From CADCWN01 sp039810045 (GTDB taxonomy: Bacteria > Chloroflexota > Chloroflexia > Thermomicrobiales > CADCWN01), in NCBI GenBank assembly GCA_039810045.1, contig JBDHWF010000021.1, positions 1 through 35,444 on the forward strand: a stretch of 35,444 nt of DNA. Direction: 5' to 3'. Below, piece by piece: positions 15,633 through 24,064 of this stretch. How positions within the stretch are numbered: position 1 is the first letter of the stretch; each line of letters opens with the position of its first letter. A model generated the notes under the pieces. It was given only the letters and a program-made list of their open reading frames with translations, was not told the origin of the DNA and searched no databases. The position numbers and the translations under genes are program-made.

Positions 15633-16379
15633 ATGGAAATATCTTTCGCCAGCCCAGCCTTCGCTTTCACTGCATTCGTGATCTTCGTCGCGATCTTTGT
15701 TCGCACCCTCACCGGCTTTGGCGCAGCCCTGATCATGGTGCCGATGCTCAGCCTCGCCTGGGATCTACGTCAGGCGGTGGTGCTCGCCGCCCTGGTTCAG
15801 GCAGCGACTGGTTTCCTCGTCGCCATCCAATCGCGGAAAGATGCTTCCTGGAGCGCCCTGGCGGTCCTCCTGACAAGCAGTCTTTGTGGGCTAGCGTTCG
15901 GCACTTTCCTGCTGACTATCCTGCCGCTGGTCTGGCTCCGTCGTATTCTGGGCGCGCTCACCCTGCTCTTTGGGATTAGCCGCTTCACGCCAATTGCCTC
16001 GCACGTGGTCCCAGTGCCAACAACCCGTCAGCAATTGTTGGGCGTACCCGTTGGCTTTATCGGTGGCCTCCTGACTGGTTCGATCGGTACCGGGGGACCA
16101 CCAATCGTGGCCTACCTGCATTATCGGCTCAGCACCGCGGCTACTCGCCGTGCGACGCTGCTGATCTACTTTATGGTTCTCGATCTCATCCGTGTCCCAG
16201 GCTACTTACGCCTGGGCATTGGCTCGACCTCGTTATTGTGGACTGGGGCCGCGCTGATTCCGTTTGCCCTGTTGGGCATTGTGGGGGGAAACTACGCGCT
16301 TGGTCGCCTGAGCGACCGCTTTCTCTCCCAGGCAATCGCCCTCTTACTGATCCTGACGGGCCTCTTGTTGCTTCGCTAA
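15633..16379 (+). CDS. TauE/SafE family sulfite/organosulfur exporter-like permease
   Basis: A 248-residue membrane protein with about eight hydrophobic segments arranged as two homologous halves. The first half holds FVRTLTGFGAALIMVPML and the second holds GFIGGLLTGSIGTGGPPIVAYLHY, the G-x-G-G-P-P repeat being characteristic of TauE/SafE (formerly DUF81) proteins. Members export sulfite, sulfoacetate or related anions, but many are unassigned. It follows metG by 30 bases and is probably co-transcribed. With a sulfatase elsewhere in the window, sulfur anion export is possible but not shown. Confidence 0.85.
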   Translation: MEISFASPAFAFTAFVIFVAIFVRTLTGFGAALIMVPMLSLAWDLRQAVVLAALVQAATGFLVAIQSRKDASWSALAVLLTSSLCGLAFGTFLLTILPLVWLRRILGALTLLFGISRFTPIASHVVPVPTTRQQLLGVPVGFIGGLLTGSIGTGGPPIVAYLHYRLSTAATRRATLLIYFMVLDLIRVPGYLRLGIGSTSLLWTGAALIPFALLGIVGGNYALGRLSDRFLSQAIALLLILTGLLLLR

Positions 16380-16414
16380 GGGCGCGTATTGGTTGACCCT
16401 GTGAAAATCACTGT

Positions 16415-16443
16415 TTGACGTTGAAAACGACCAATGCTATAGT
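16415..16443 (+). promoter_or_regulatory. Sigma-70-type promoter, distal, upstream of oppD-like gene
   Basis: TTGACG (16415-16420) and TATAGT (16438-16443) are separated by exactly 17 bases. It lies in the 341-base ORF-free stretch and would give a leader of about 270 bases before the ATG at 16721. Confidence 0.65.
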
Positions 16444-16547
16444 GATAAAGCCAGCGAAGAGTTGGCAAATCGCGTAATCCTGGGTAAAAAGAATACGATT
16501 GGCAACGCACTGCTGCAGCAAGGCTCGTCCATCACGATTGGTGGTAC

Positions 16548-16576
16548 TTGCGCTTGTTGGTAGATTAGTGTATTGT
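16548..16576 (+). promoter_or_regulatory. Second promoter candidate, proximal to oppD-like gene
   Basis: TTGCGC (16548-16553) and TATTGT (16571-16576), spacer 17 bases. It is weaker than the distal promoter and would start transcription at the beginning of the hairpin-rich leader. Confidence 0.4.
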
Positions 16577-16700
16577 CCCTGGCACACAACAACTAGCGCC
16601 AGGGGGCGGGGAAGCTGCAAACAGCAGGTGGACACAGGCCAGGGGGCCTGATTGGCTACGGTACCTGATTGAGGGGACCGACTGAGGGTGCGAAACGCAC
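16577..16700 (+). promoter_or_regulatory. Hairpin-rich 5' leader of the opp-type ATPase genes
   Basis: Between the promoters and the start codon lie CCCTGGC/GCCAGGG (16577-16583, 16598-16604), GCTG/CAGC around CAAA (16614-16625), CAGGCC/GGCCTG around AGGG (16635-16650) enclosed by CAGGT/ACCTG (16625-16629, 16663-16667), CGGT/ACCG (16659-16662, 16677-16680) and GTGCG/CGCAC around AAA (16688-16700). No ORF is credible in the 341-base gap. The density suggests a structured RNA leader, but no known riboswitch consensus was recognised. Confidence 0.45.
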
Positions 16701-16720
16701 ACTAGTGGCAAGGAGCGGGT

Positions 16721-17743
16721 ATGGCGACGACTGCTGAGCCGTTGCTGATGGTTGATAACCTCAAAACCCAGTTCTTCACCCAGGACGGAGTGGTGAAGGC
16801 GGTCAATGGGGTCAGCTTCCAGTTGATGCCAGGGGAGACCCTGGGAATCGTGGGGGAATCCGGCTGCGGCAAGAGCATTACGGCGATGTCTCTAATGCGG
16901 CTCATTCCCAGTCCGCCAGGGAAGATCGTTGACGGACAGGTGGTCTTCCAGGGCAAAGACATCCTCAAGATGAACGACGAGCAGATTCGTTCGATTCGGG
17001 GCAACGAGATCGCGATGGTCTTTCAAGACCCGATGACCTCGTTGAATCCCGTGCTGACCGTCAACCGACAGATCAGCGAATCGCTCGAATTGCACAAAGG
17101 GATGAGCAAGGCCGAAGCCCGCGCCCGAGCGATTGAACTGCTGAAGATGGTCGGTATCCCCAATGCGGAGCAACGGGTCGATCAGTACCCACACCAGTTC
17201 TCTGGTGGTATGCGCCAGCGTGTCATGATCGCGATGGCCCTCTCGTGCGACCCCTTACTGTTGATCGCCGATGAGCCAACTACGGCGCTCGACGTGACAA
17301 TTCAGGCCCAGATTCTTGATCTGATGCGGAAGCTTCAGCAAGATCGTGGCACAGCAGTCATCCTGATTACCCACGACCTGGGGGTAGTCGCTGGAATGAG
17401 CGACCGCATTCAGGTAATGTACGCGGGGACTGTTGCGGAAACAGCCGACACCTATGAACTCTTTGCTAATCCGCGCCACCCCTACACCCTTGGTCTGTTG
17501 AAATCGATTCCCCGGCTCGACGCGCTCAAGTCGAAGCTTGACCCAATTCGTGGTCTGCCGCCCGACCTGATCGATCTGCCGGATATGTGCCCATTCTCGC
17601 CACGCTGCGATTATTCTGAAGAGATCTGCGAACGCAAAGCCCCGGCCCTCCGCGAAGTGACACCAGGGCACCGCGTTTCTTGTCACTTCAACATTATCAA
17701 TGGTGAAAAGGCTGAGTTGGCTCCAGAATCGGTAGGGTTATAA
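16721..17743 (+). CDS. Oligopeptide/dipeptide ABC transporter ATPase, OppD/DppD type
   Basis: A 340-residue ATP-binding subunit that powers peptide, nickel or related uptake. Walker A is GESGCGKS at residues 45-52, the signature is FSGGMRQR, Walker B is LLIADEPTTALD, and the H-loop follows in ILITHDLG. The C-terminal oligo/HPY segment has CPFSPRC plus two more cysteines, a pattern associated in some DppD proteins with an iron-sulfur cluster. AAGGAG precedes the ATG by 5 bases. The partner OppF-like ATPase follows after 96 bases. No permease or binding-protein genes of this system are in the window, so the ATPase pair is detached from its channel. Confidence 0.93.
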   Translation: MATTAEPLLMVDNLKTQFFTQDGVVKAVNGVSFQLMPGETLGIVGESGCGKSITAMSLMRLIPSPPGKIVDGQVVFQGKDILKMNDEQIRSIRGNEIAMVFQDPMTSLNPVLTVNRQISESLELHKGMSKAEARARAIELLKMVGIPNAEQRVDQYPHQFSGGMRQRVMIAMALSCDPLLLIADEPTTALDVTIQAQILDLMRKLQQDRGTAVILITHDLGVVAGMSDRIQVMYAGTVAETADTYELFANPRHPYTLGLLKSIPRLDALKSKLDPIRGLPPDLIDLPDMCPFSPRCDYSEEICERKAPALREVTPGHRVSCHFNIINGEKAELAPESVGL

Positions 17744-17839
17744 CTGAGACGTAGGCACACTACGCGGCGGCAAACTTGACTGAGTCGCCCAGTAGCAAAA
17801 GCACCTACATCGTGCAAATAGGTAGAGGGAGGGCGCCGG

Positions 17840-18892
17840 ATGGCGACAGCAACGCGAGGCGGGGAGTCAGGATCTGCCGCGACTGGGGAAAACCTCGTCG
17901 AGGTCAAGGACCTGGTCATGCACTTCCCCCTGACAAAGGGAATCATCATTCAACGACAGGTGGGTGCTGTTCAGGCGGTTGATGGCGTGAGCTTCGCCGT
18001 CAAGAAGGGCGAAACACTGGGGATGGTCGGTGAGTCTGGCTGCGGGAAATCGACCACTGGTCGGGCCTTACTCCAACTCTACAAGCCAACCTCTGGGCAA
18101 GTGAACTTTCATGGGCAAGACCTGACGAAGCTCGGCAGTGGCGAAATGCGCAAGATGCGCCGCTACTTGCAGATGATCTTCCAGGATCCTTACGCCTCAC
18201 TGAATCCGCGTATGACGGTTGGCAACATTATTGCCGAGCCGATGCAGATTCATAACCTCGTGCCAAAGGCCGAGCGGAACCAGCGGGTACAGCAACTGCT
18301 AGAGACGGTTGGTCTGAACCCCTACTTCGCTAACCGCTATCCGCACGAGTTCTCTGGTGGGCAACGGCAACGTATCGGTGTCGCCCGGGCGTTAGCCGCC
18401 AATCCTGAGTTCATCGTTGCCGATGAGCCAGTCTCCGCGCTGGATGTATCGATTCAGGCCCAGATCGTCAACCTACTCGAAGATCTCCAAGAGCAATTCG
18501 GGCTGACGTATCTGTTCATTGCCCACGACCTCTCGGTTATCCGCCACATCTCTGACCGCGTGGCAGTGATGTACCTCGGCAAGATCGTTGAGCTTGCGAC
18601 CCGCGACGATCTCTATGAGAATCCGTTGCACCCCTATACCAAAGCCCTGCTCTCCGCCGTGCCTATCCCCGACCCCGTAGTCGAGAAGAAGCGCGAGCGG
18701 ATCATCCTGACTGGTGACGTACCAAGCCCGATCAATCCACCATCAGGTTGCCACTTCCACACCCGCTGCCCCTATGTAATGGATATCTGTAAGGCCGAAG
18801 AGCCACCATTCGATGATCAAGGCAACGGGCATTTCGTCGCCTGTTTCCTCTATCCCAGCAACGGCACCCAGACCACTGCCGCTGCCGACTAG
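17840..18892 (+). CDS. Oligopeptide/dipeptide ABC transporter ATPase, OppF/DppF type
   Basis: A 350-residue ATPase with Walker A GESGCGKS (64-71), signature FSGGQRQRIGVARAL, Walker B FIVADEPVSALD and the C-terminal GCHFHTRCPYVMDIC segment of the OppF/DppF group. About 20 extra residues precede the ATPase core. The ATG follows GGAGGG by 7 bases. It would form the heterodimeric motor with the preceding OppD-like protein. The protein ends in -QTTAAAD, like the tails of the MBL and phosphatase-fusion proteins. A perfect 56-bp palindrome 12 bases after the stop terminates the unit. Confidence 0.93.
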   Translation: MATATRGGESGSAATGENLVEVKDLVMHFPLTKGIIIQRQVGAVQAVDGVSFAVKKGETLGMVGESGCGKSTTGRALLQLYKPTSGQVNFHGQDLTKLGSGEMRKMRRYLQMIFQDPYASLNPRMTVGNIIAEPMQIHNLVPKAERNQRVQQLLETVGLNPYFANRYPHEFSGGQRQRIGVARALAANPEFIVADEPVSALDVSIQAQIVNLLEDLQEQFGLTYLFIAHDLSVIRHISDRVAVMYLGKIVELATRDDLYENPLHPYTKALLSAVPIPDPVVEKKRERIILTGDVPSPINPPSGCHFHTRCPYVMDICKAEEPPFDDQGNGHFVACFLYPSNGTQTTAAAD

Positions 18893-18903
18893 CAGTCACA
18901 ATC

Positions 18904-18959
18904 CACGACAAAAGCAGGGGCCGCTGCATAGCTATGCAGCGGCCCCTGCTTTTGTCGTG
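18904..18959. terminator. 56-bp perfect palindrome, bidirectional terminator
   Basis: Every base from 18904 to 18959 pairs with its mirror position, giving 28 bp per arm with no spacer. The arm contains AAAA (18910-18913) mirrored by TTTT (18950-18953) and a GC-rich core, so RNA from either strand ends its stem in a U-run. It separates the convergent oppF-like and M16 peptidase genes. Confidence 0.85.
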
Positions 18960-18989
18960 TGTGCTAATGAAACTGGTGGCTGCCCACAG

Positions 18990-20267
18990 CTACTGCGCCA
19001 GTTCCTCCAACAGCTTCAGCCAGCGTGCTTCGTCGTCATAGGGTCCAACCACCGCCAGACTATATCGCTGCGGCGTGAAGATCTCCTGGGCCAACGCCTG
19101 CACCTCGGCTGCGGTCACGGCATCGATCTTGGCGGTCACTTCCTCTGGCGTCGGCACATCGCCATAGAGAATCTCGTGCGAACCAAGCCATGAGGCCATC
19201 GCCTGACTATCTTCCAAGCTCATCAGAAGCCGCCCCTTGCGAAACTCCTTCGAGCGCAGCAACTCTTCAGGCGGCACAGCTTCGGCAGCGAGCTTGTGCA
19301 ACTCCCCAACGACCGCGCGGACCGTTTCTTCAGCCCGATGGGGGTCGACCCCGACATAGACCGCGCCATTGCCCGCATCAGCCAGTTGGTTGAAGTAGGA
19401 ACCGACGGCGTAGGCCAGCCCACGCCGCTCCCGAATCTCAATAAAGAGCCGCGAACTCATCCCCGACCCAAGAATCACATCAAGCGTTCGCAGGGTAAAG
19501 CGTCGTTCATCATGGTACGACATCCCTGGCACAGTCAGCACTAGATTCGCCTGCTTATCAGGGCGCTGCAACAGCCCCGCCCGGGGGGCATCCTGCTGAA
19601 ACGTTGCAGCCTCCCGCGCCTGGGTTTTTCCAGCGGGGAGGTCGCCAAACAATTCCTCGGCCCGCTGCACCACCTCGGCGTGGGTCACATTCCCCGCCAC
19701 ACTGATCACCAGATTTGCTGGCACATATTGCCCCTGGAGATAGTGCATCATTGCTGCACGGTCGATCCGCGCCACTGATTCTTCACTCCCCGCAATCGCC
19801 CGCCCAACCGCCTGCTCTTCCCAGACCAGCCGATTACTCAATTCATTGACTAGATCGGTAGGGTCATCCTCCGACGCCCGAATCTCCTCAATGATCACAT
19901 CGCGCTCTTTGTCCACTTCCTCAGCAACAAAGAGCGAGTTACGGAGCATATCCGCCAGCACCGCAAAGGAACTGGCAAAGTGGGTTGATGGCACCTTCGC
20001 CCAATACCCCGTTTGCTCACGGCTGGTATAGGCATTGAGGATGCCCCCAATCCCTTCAATCGCCTCGGAGATGAGCTCAGGGTGCGGGCGGGAAGTCGTG
20101 CCTTTAAACAACATATGTTCAATAAAGTGGGAAATCCCCGCGTGTTCATCCGTCTCATAGCGCGACCCGATATTATAGGTCAGGATCATACTGACCGAAC
20201 GCACATGGGGCATCGCAAAACTTAACACCCGCACCCCGTTCGCCAACACTGTCTTCTCGCCGTACAA
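18990..20267 (-). CDS. M16-family zinc metallopeptidase (processing-peptidase-like)
   Basis: A 425-residue pitrilysin/MPP-type peptidase. The inverted zinc motif is H47-F-I-E50-H51 within AGISHFIEHMLFKGT, and EEIRASEDDPTDLVNEL about 75 residues later supplies the third ligand region. The C-terminal M16 half (LTVPGMSYHDERRFTLRTLDVILGSGMSSRLF) is complete, so this is a catalytic single-chain member similar to bacterial YmxG/PepR-type proteins. No signal peptide is visible. The TTG start follows GAAGGAG with 7 bases of spacing. It lies 51 bases after the PncC gene on the same strand, probably in one operon. Its physiological substrate is unknown. Confidence 0.92.
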   Translation of the reverse strand: MYGEKTVLANGVRVLSFAMPHVRSVSMILTYNIGSRYETDEHAGISHFIEHMLFKGTTSRPHPELISEAIEGIGGILNAYTSREQTGYWAKVPSTHFASSFAVLADMLRNSLFVAEEVDKERDVIIEEIRASEDDPTDLVNELSNRLVWEEQAVGRAIAGSEESVARIDRAAMMHYLQGQYVPANLVISVAGNVTHAEVVQRAEELFGDLPAGKTQAREAATFQQDAPRAGLLQRPDKQANLVLTVPGMSYHDERRFTLRTLDVILGSGMSSRLFIEIRERRGLAYAVGSYFNQLADAGNGAVYVGVDPHRAEETVRAVVGELHKLAAEAVPPEELLRSKEFRKGRLLMSLEDSQAMASWLGSHEILYGDVPTPEEVTAKIDAVTAAEVQALAQEIFTPQRYSLAVVGPYDDEARWLKLLEELAQ

Positions 20268-20318
20268 CGACCACTCCTTCTTCAGTCACTCACGGCGATT
20301 ACCCACGTAACCCCGCCA

Positions 20319-20825
20319 TCAACCAACAGATCCCACGGATGCACTCTGAGCAACGACCTCCTGCGCCAGCGCCAGTGCATCCCCCACCGCTGCCGCAATC
20401 ACCGTCGCCCTGGGGCCAGCATACTGGTGTCGGCGGCAGATCGATCCCGTTGCCCAGGCCACCGCAATATAGACCGTGCCAAGGGGTTTGCCTGGTTCGG
20501 CCCCTGTTGGGCCAGCAATTCCCGTAGTCGCAATCGCCAGATCAGCCCCGCAGACCCGCCGCGCCCCGGCAGCCATCGCCAGGGCGCAGCGTTCGCTGAC
20601 GACCCCCTCTGCCGTAATCACCGCAGTTGGCACACCAAGCAGCGCCACTTTGATCGCGGCATTATACGCGACCACTCCACCAAGCAACACATCTGACGCC
20701 CCAGGCAAAGCCGCTAAGGTCGCCGCAAGCGCCCCACCTGTACAGGACTCGGCAGTGGCAATTGTCTGCCCCCGCTGACGTAGCGTCGTTTCTAGCTGCT
20801 GTGCGATTGCTTCGTGTTCTACCAT
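20319..20825 (-). CDS. pncC: Nicotinamide-nucleotide amidohydrolase (CinA C-terminal domain protein)
   Basis: A 168-residue stand-alone PncC/CinA-C domain, which deamidates nicotinamide mononucleotide in pyridine-nucleotide salvage. Hallmarks are TAESCTGGALAATL near the N-terminus and ATTGIAGPTGAEPGKPLGTVYIAVA in the middle. The N-terminal competence/molybdopterin-like half of full CinA is absent. The frame is open upstream to 21017, but the ATG at 20825 is preceded by GGGGAG at 6 bases and matches the family N-terminus, so the longer form is rejected. It is transcribed divergently from nuoA and precedes the M16 peptidase. Confidence 0.9.
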   Translation of the reverse strand: MVEHEAIAQQLETTLRQRGQTIATAESCTGGALAATLAALPGASDVLLGGVVAYNAAIKVALLGVPTAVITAEGVVSERCALAMAAGARRVCGADLAIATTGIAGPTGAEPGKPLGTVYIAVAWATGSICRRHQYAGPRATVIAAAVGDALALAQEVVAQSASVGSVG

Positions 20826-20968
20826 CGCGCACTCCCCATCCCCAATTCCTACACGGAATTGACAGATTTTGCAAGTGAGCGCAGCGTTCGCGCCGCTTGT
20901 ATCACCATGATCAACCAGACAGGAGCAACCCCAGCTCACCCGACTTTGTGAAATCAGCGACAAACTCA

Positions 20969-20997
20969 TTGCCCTGCCCATAGGGCCGTGATATAGT
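20969..20997 (+). promoter_or_regulatory. Promoter candidate for the nuo operon
   Basis: TTGCCC (20969-20974) and TATAGT (20992-20997) with a 17-base spacer lie about 70 bases before the nuoA start in the 242-base divergent region shared with pncC. No operator repeat is obvious around it. Confidence 0.5.
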
Positions 20998-21067
20998 TGT
21001 TTCGGCTTTGGCAACACTGGGGGAGCTTGCCGTTACAATAGCCTGAAGCAAAGGGGGAATAGGGCGC

Positions 21068-21424
21068 GTGGTCGATAATTACGCCATTATCCTGATTATG
21101 ATCCTCACTGTTCTCGGCGCAGGGGTTGTTCTGCTGAGCCTGGGAATTATCGTGCGCCCACACCGCCCTACACCACGCAAACTCTCGCCGTATGAGAGTG
21201 GTGTGCCCAATGTGCAGCCGATGAAAGGCCGCTACACTTCGCGCTATTACGTCATCGCCATTCTGTTTGTCATCTTCGATATTGAAGCCGTCTTCCTCTA
21301 TCCCTGGGCAGTAGCGTTCGACCACCTGGGGATTTTCGGCTTTCTGGAGATGCTCGCTTTTATCGGACTCCTCTTCTTTGGATATATCTATGCTTGGCGC
21401 AAAGGTGGCCTAGAATGGGTGTAA
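21068..21424 (+). CDS. nuoA: NADH-quinone oxidoreductase subunit A
   Basis: A 118-residue three-helix membrane subunit at the junction of the membrane and peripheral arms of complex I. The conserved cytoplasmic loop SPYESGVPN and the second-helix FDIEAVFLYPWA with its buried Asp/Glu are both present. The start is GTG at 21068; the nearest purine-rich sequence is AAAGGGGGAATAGGG, so spacing is loose. It is the first gene of a 12-gene nuo operon and is 49 bases before nuoB. Confidence 0.95.
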   Translation: MVDNYAIILIMILTVLGAGVVLLSLGIIVRPHRPTPRKLSPYESGVPNVQPMKGRYTSRYYVIAILFVIFDIEAVFLYPWAVAFDHLGIFGFLEMLAFIGLLFFGYIYAWRKGGLEWV

Positions 21425-21473
21425 ACTGGCGCGGCAGTTCAGCTCGCCAATTACGCAGCAATGAGGCAGAATC

Positions 21474-22136
21474 ATGTTAGAGAATCGTTTCGAGAAGAAT
21501 ATCCTGACAACCAGCCTTGATGGGCTATTCAACTGGGCCCGTCGTTCAAGCCTTTGGCCGATGACCTTCGGGCTAGCCTGCTGTGCGATTGAGATGATCG
21601 CTGGCGCGCAGCCCCGCTGGGACTTTGCCGAACGGTTCGGGATGCTCTATCGCGCCTCGCCCCGCCAGTCCGACCTGATGATCGTGTCTGGCACGGTTAC
21701 CTACAAGATGGCTCCGCTCGTCTACCAGCTATACGAGCAGATGCCCGACCCCAAATGGGTGATTTCCATGGGGGCGTGCGCCAATTTTGGTGGACCTTTC
21801 GACACCTATGCCACCCTGCAAGGGGTGGATCGGATCATCCCCGTCGATGTCTATGTCTCCGGGTGCCCACCCACCCCAGAAGGGTTGATTTCCGGGATTC
21901 TGGAGCTGCAGAACCGCGTGATCAAATACGAAACGATGGCGAAGAAGCATGGCCCGGAAGTCGCCAAGAATATGCGCCAGAAGGAACGTGAGGAAGCGGG
22001 ACTGAAGCAGGTCATCTCGCTGAAACAGGCTGGGCCAGCCGCCCACACGATGCTGGTGAAAGATCCTGATGGCGAACGGCTCGTATCGACATTGCGTGGG
22101 GGCGAGCAGCGTCCACGCCTGGGGAGCGGGGAGTAA
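21474..22136 (+). CDS. nuoB: NADH-quinone oxidoreductase subunit B
   Basis: A 220-residue peripheral subunit that binds the terminal [4Fe-4S] cluster N2, which passes electrons to quinone. Ligands are the tandem C36-C37 (LACCAIEM), C102 (MGACANFGG) and C131 (VSGCPPTPEG). About 50 residues of charged, helix-forming tail follow the usual core. The stop TAA overlaps the nuoC ATG (TAATG), giving translational coupling. Confidence 0.96.
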   Translation: MLENRFEKNILTTSLDGLFNWARRSSLWPMTFGLACCAIEMIAGAQPRWDFAERFGMLYRASPRQSDLMIVSGTVTYKMAPLVYQLYEQMPDPKWVISMGACANFGGPFDTYATLQGVDRIIPVDVYVSGCPPTPEGLISGILELQNRVIKYETMAKKHGPEVAKNMRQKEREEAGLKQVISLKQAGPAAHTMLVKDPDGERLVSTLRGGEQRPRLGSGE

Positions 22137-22681
22137 TGCAGGAGCAACCGAGCGGGCCAGCGCGGCAAGAGCCCTCGGTCGTCGTCGCCCTGCGGGAGCG
22201 GTTCCCCGAGGCCGTTGAGGAATTCAACATCTACCGTGGGCAACTGACGGTGCGGATTCGCCCCGCTGATCTCTATGCGGTCTGTGTCTATCTGCGCGAT
22301 GAGCCAGAGTGGCGGTTCACCCTACTTGCCGACCTTTGTGGGGTCGATATGCTGCGGCTGCGCGACCAGCCACGCTTTGATGTTGTCTACCAACTCTATT
22401 CTGTGGAACACAATCGTCAGCTACGGCTAAAGGCGGGTGTTGACGAATGGGGGTCAGTCGATTCGGTGACCCCTATCTGGCCGGGGGGCGACTGGCAAGA
22501 GCGCGAAGCCTACGATATGTTCGGGATTATCTTCGATGGGCATCCTGACCTGCGCCGGATTCTCTTACCAGATGACTGGCACGAATTCCCCCTGCGAAAA
22601 GACGTAGCCCAGGAAGGAAATCGACTCGAAGCCGACCGCTGGCTGAGTCAGCAGGGCGTGCCGATTCGCCTGACCGAGTGA
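22136..22681 (+). CDS. nuoC: NADH-quinone oxidoreductase subunit C
   Basis: A 181-residue 30-kDa-type subunit of the hydrogenase-like module. The core fold covers FTLLADLCGVDML and the diagnostic WPGGDWQEREAYDMFGIIFDGHPDLRRILLPDDW segment lies at roughly residues 115-150. C and D are separate genes here, unlike the fused NuoCD of enterobacteria. Translation starts within the nuoB stop. A TCTGC/GCAGA hairpin in the following gap lies just ahead of the nuoD start. Confidence 0.96.
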   Translation: MQEQPSGPARQEPSVVVALRERFPEAVEEFNIYRGQLTVRIRPADLYAVCVYLRDEPEWRFTLLADLCGVDMLRLRDQPRFDVVYQLYSVEHNRQLRLKAGVDEWGSVDSVTPIWPGGDWQEREAYDMFGIIFDGHPDLRRILLPDDWHEFPLRKDVAQEGNRLEADRWLSQQGVPIRLTE

Positions 22682-22745
22682 TGACGCACACGAGCCCATT
22701 GATGATTGAGGCGATAGCCGCGAATCTCTGCAACGGGAGCGCAGA

Positions 22746-23984
22746 ATGACAAGTTCACTCATCCCCTCTCGAGGGACCGAGATTGAAATCACTGAAGAAC
22801 AGCAGGTTGATGATGTTCATCGCCTGATCACGCTGAATATGGGTCCCCAACACCCCAGCACCCATGGGGTTTTCCGGGTCGTTCTCGACCTGGAAGGCGA
22901 GGTGATCGTCAATGCGCGTCCGGTGATGGGCTACCTGCACCGGGGCGTCGAAAAGCTCTTTGAGAATCATCGCTATCCACAAATTATTCCCTGGACTGAC
23001 CGTACCGACTACGCCGCCGCGCCGAATAATAACCTCGGTCTCTGTATGGCGATCGAAAAACTCTGCGGGGTCGAAGTACCAGAGCGGGCAGAATATTTCC
23101 GCGTCATCCTGGCGGAACTGAGCCGGATCTCCTCGCACCTCCTCTGGCTTGGTACGCATGCGCTCGACATTGGCGCACTCTCGATGGTGCTCTACACCTT
23201 CCGCGAACGCGAGATGATTCTCGATCTATTCGATAAGTTCGGCGGCGCCCGCCTGACGACGAACATCATGGAGATCGGCGGGTTCACCCGCGATATTCCC
23301 GATGGCTGGCTTGATGAACTCCGCGAGTTCGTCAAGATCTTCCCCAGTCGGCAGGCAGATTACGTCGATCTGTTATCCGCAAACCCGATCTGGTTGAACC
23401 GTACGAAGGGGATTGGGATCATTACCGCAGAGGATGCGCAGGCCTATTCGCTGACCGGGCCGATGATTCGGGGCTCAGGGGTCGCATACGATATTCGCAA
23501 GGCCCGTCCCTACCTCGTCTATGATCGCCTCGATTGGGAAGTGCCGATTGGGGAAAATGGCGACACGTACGACCGCTATCTGGTGCGGATGGAAGAGATG
23601 CGTCAATCGCTCTCGATGATCGAGCAATGCCTGGATCAAATGCCGAGCGATGGCCCATTCCTGGCTCGCGAATCAAACTATGTGCAGCCGCCGCATCTGG
23701 CCTCGCAATATAACGCCGAAGATATGCAGCGGCACTTTGTCTGGACGATCAAAGGACCACGCCCACCGCGTGGCGAGGTCTATGTAGCGACTGAGGGGCC
23801 TAAGGGCGAGATCGGATTCTACATCATCAGTGATGGCTCGTCAGTGCCATATCGGATTCATTACCGCGCCCCAAGTTTTGTGAATCTGCAAATCTTGCCA
23901 AAACTTGCCCAGGGCGCAATGCTCGCAGATGTTGTTGCGCTAATCGGCACCATTGATATTGTACTTGGGGATGTAGACCGCTAA
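22746..23984 (+). CDS. nuoD: NADH-quinone oxidoreductase subunit D
   Basis: A 412-residue 49-kDa-type subunit that forms the quinone pocket with NuoB. The loop M32-GPQHPSTHG with H36 and H40, the PVMGYLHRGVEKLFE segment carrying the quinone-contacting Tyr, and a C-terminal ADVVALIGTIDIVLGDVDR are all intact. The ATG has GGGAGCGCAG upstream. The next gene is nuoG, 80 bases later; the usual nuoE and nuoF are missing from this place and a hairpin occupies the gap. Confidence 0.97.
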   Translation: MTSSLIPSRGTEIEITEEQQVDDVHRLITLNMGPQHPSTHGVFRVVLDLEGEVIVNARPVMGYLHRGVEKLFENHRYPQIIPWTDRTDYAAAPNNNLGLCMAIEKLCGVEVPERAEYFRVILAELSRISSHLLWLGTHALDIGALSMVLYTFREREMILDLFDKFGGARLTTNIMEIGGFTRDIPDGWLDELREFVKIFPSRQADYVDLLSANPIWLNRTKGIGIITAEDAQAYSLTGPMIRGSGVAYDIRKARPYLVYDRLDWEVPIGENGDTYDRYLVRMEEMRQSLSMIEQCLDQMPSDGPFLARESNYVQPPHLASQYNAEDMQRHFVWTIKGPRPPRGEVYVATEGPKGEIGFYIISDGSSVPYRIHYRAPSFVNLQILPKLAQGAMLADVVALIGTIDIVLGDVDR

Positions 23985-24002
23985 GGCGGTAAGGGAGTCG
24001 CC

Positions 24003-24032
24003 GCAGCCAGCGCCGCAAGCGTTCCTGGCTGC
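24003..24032 (+). other. Hairpin in the nuoD-nuoG gap where nuoE/nuoF are absent
   Basis: GCAGCCAG (24003-24010) pairs perfectly with CTGGCTGC (24025-24032), with an inner CGC/GCG pair (24011-24013, 24019-24021). There is no T-run, so a processing or stability element is more likely than a terminator. It sits 19 bases after the nuoD stop. Confidence 0.5.
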
Positions 24033-24064
24033 CAGTCGCTCACCTAAACCCAAAAAGGGGGATC

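Noticed and set aside
20826..21017. N-terminal extension of the pncC frame
   Set aside because: The extension has no family similarity and overlaps the nuo promoter region; ATG 20825 has a good ribosome site.
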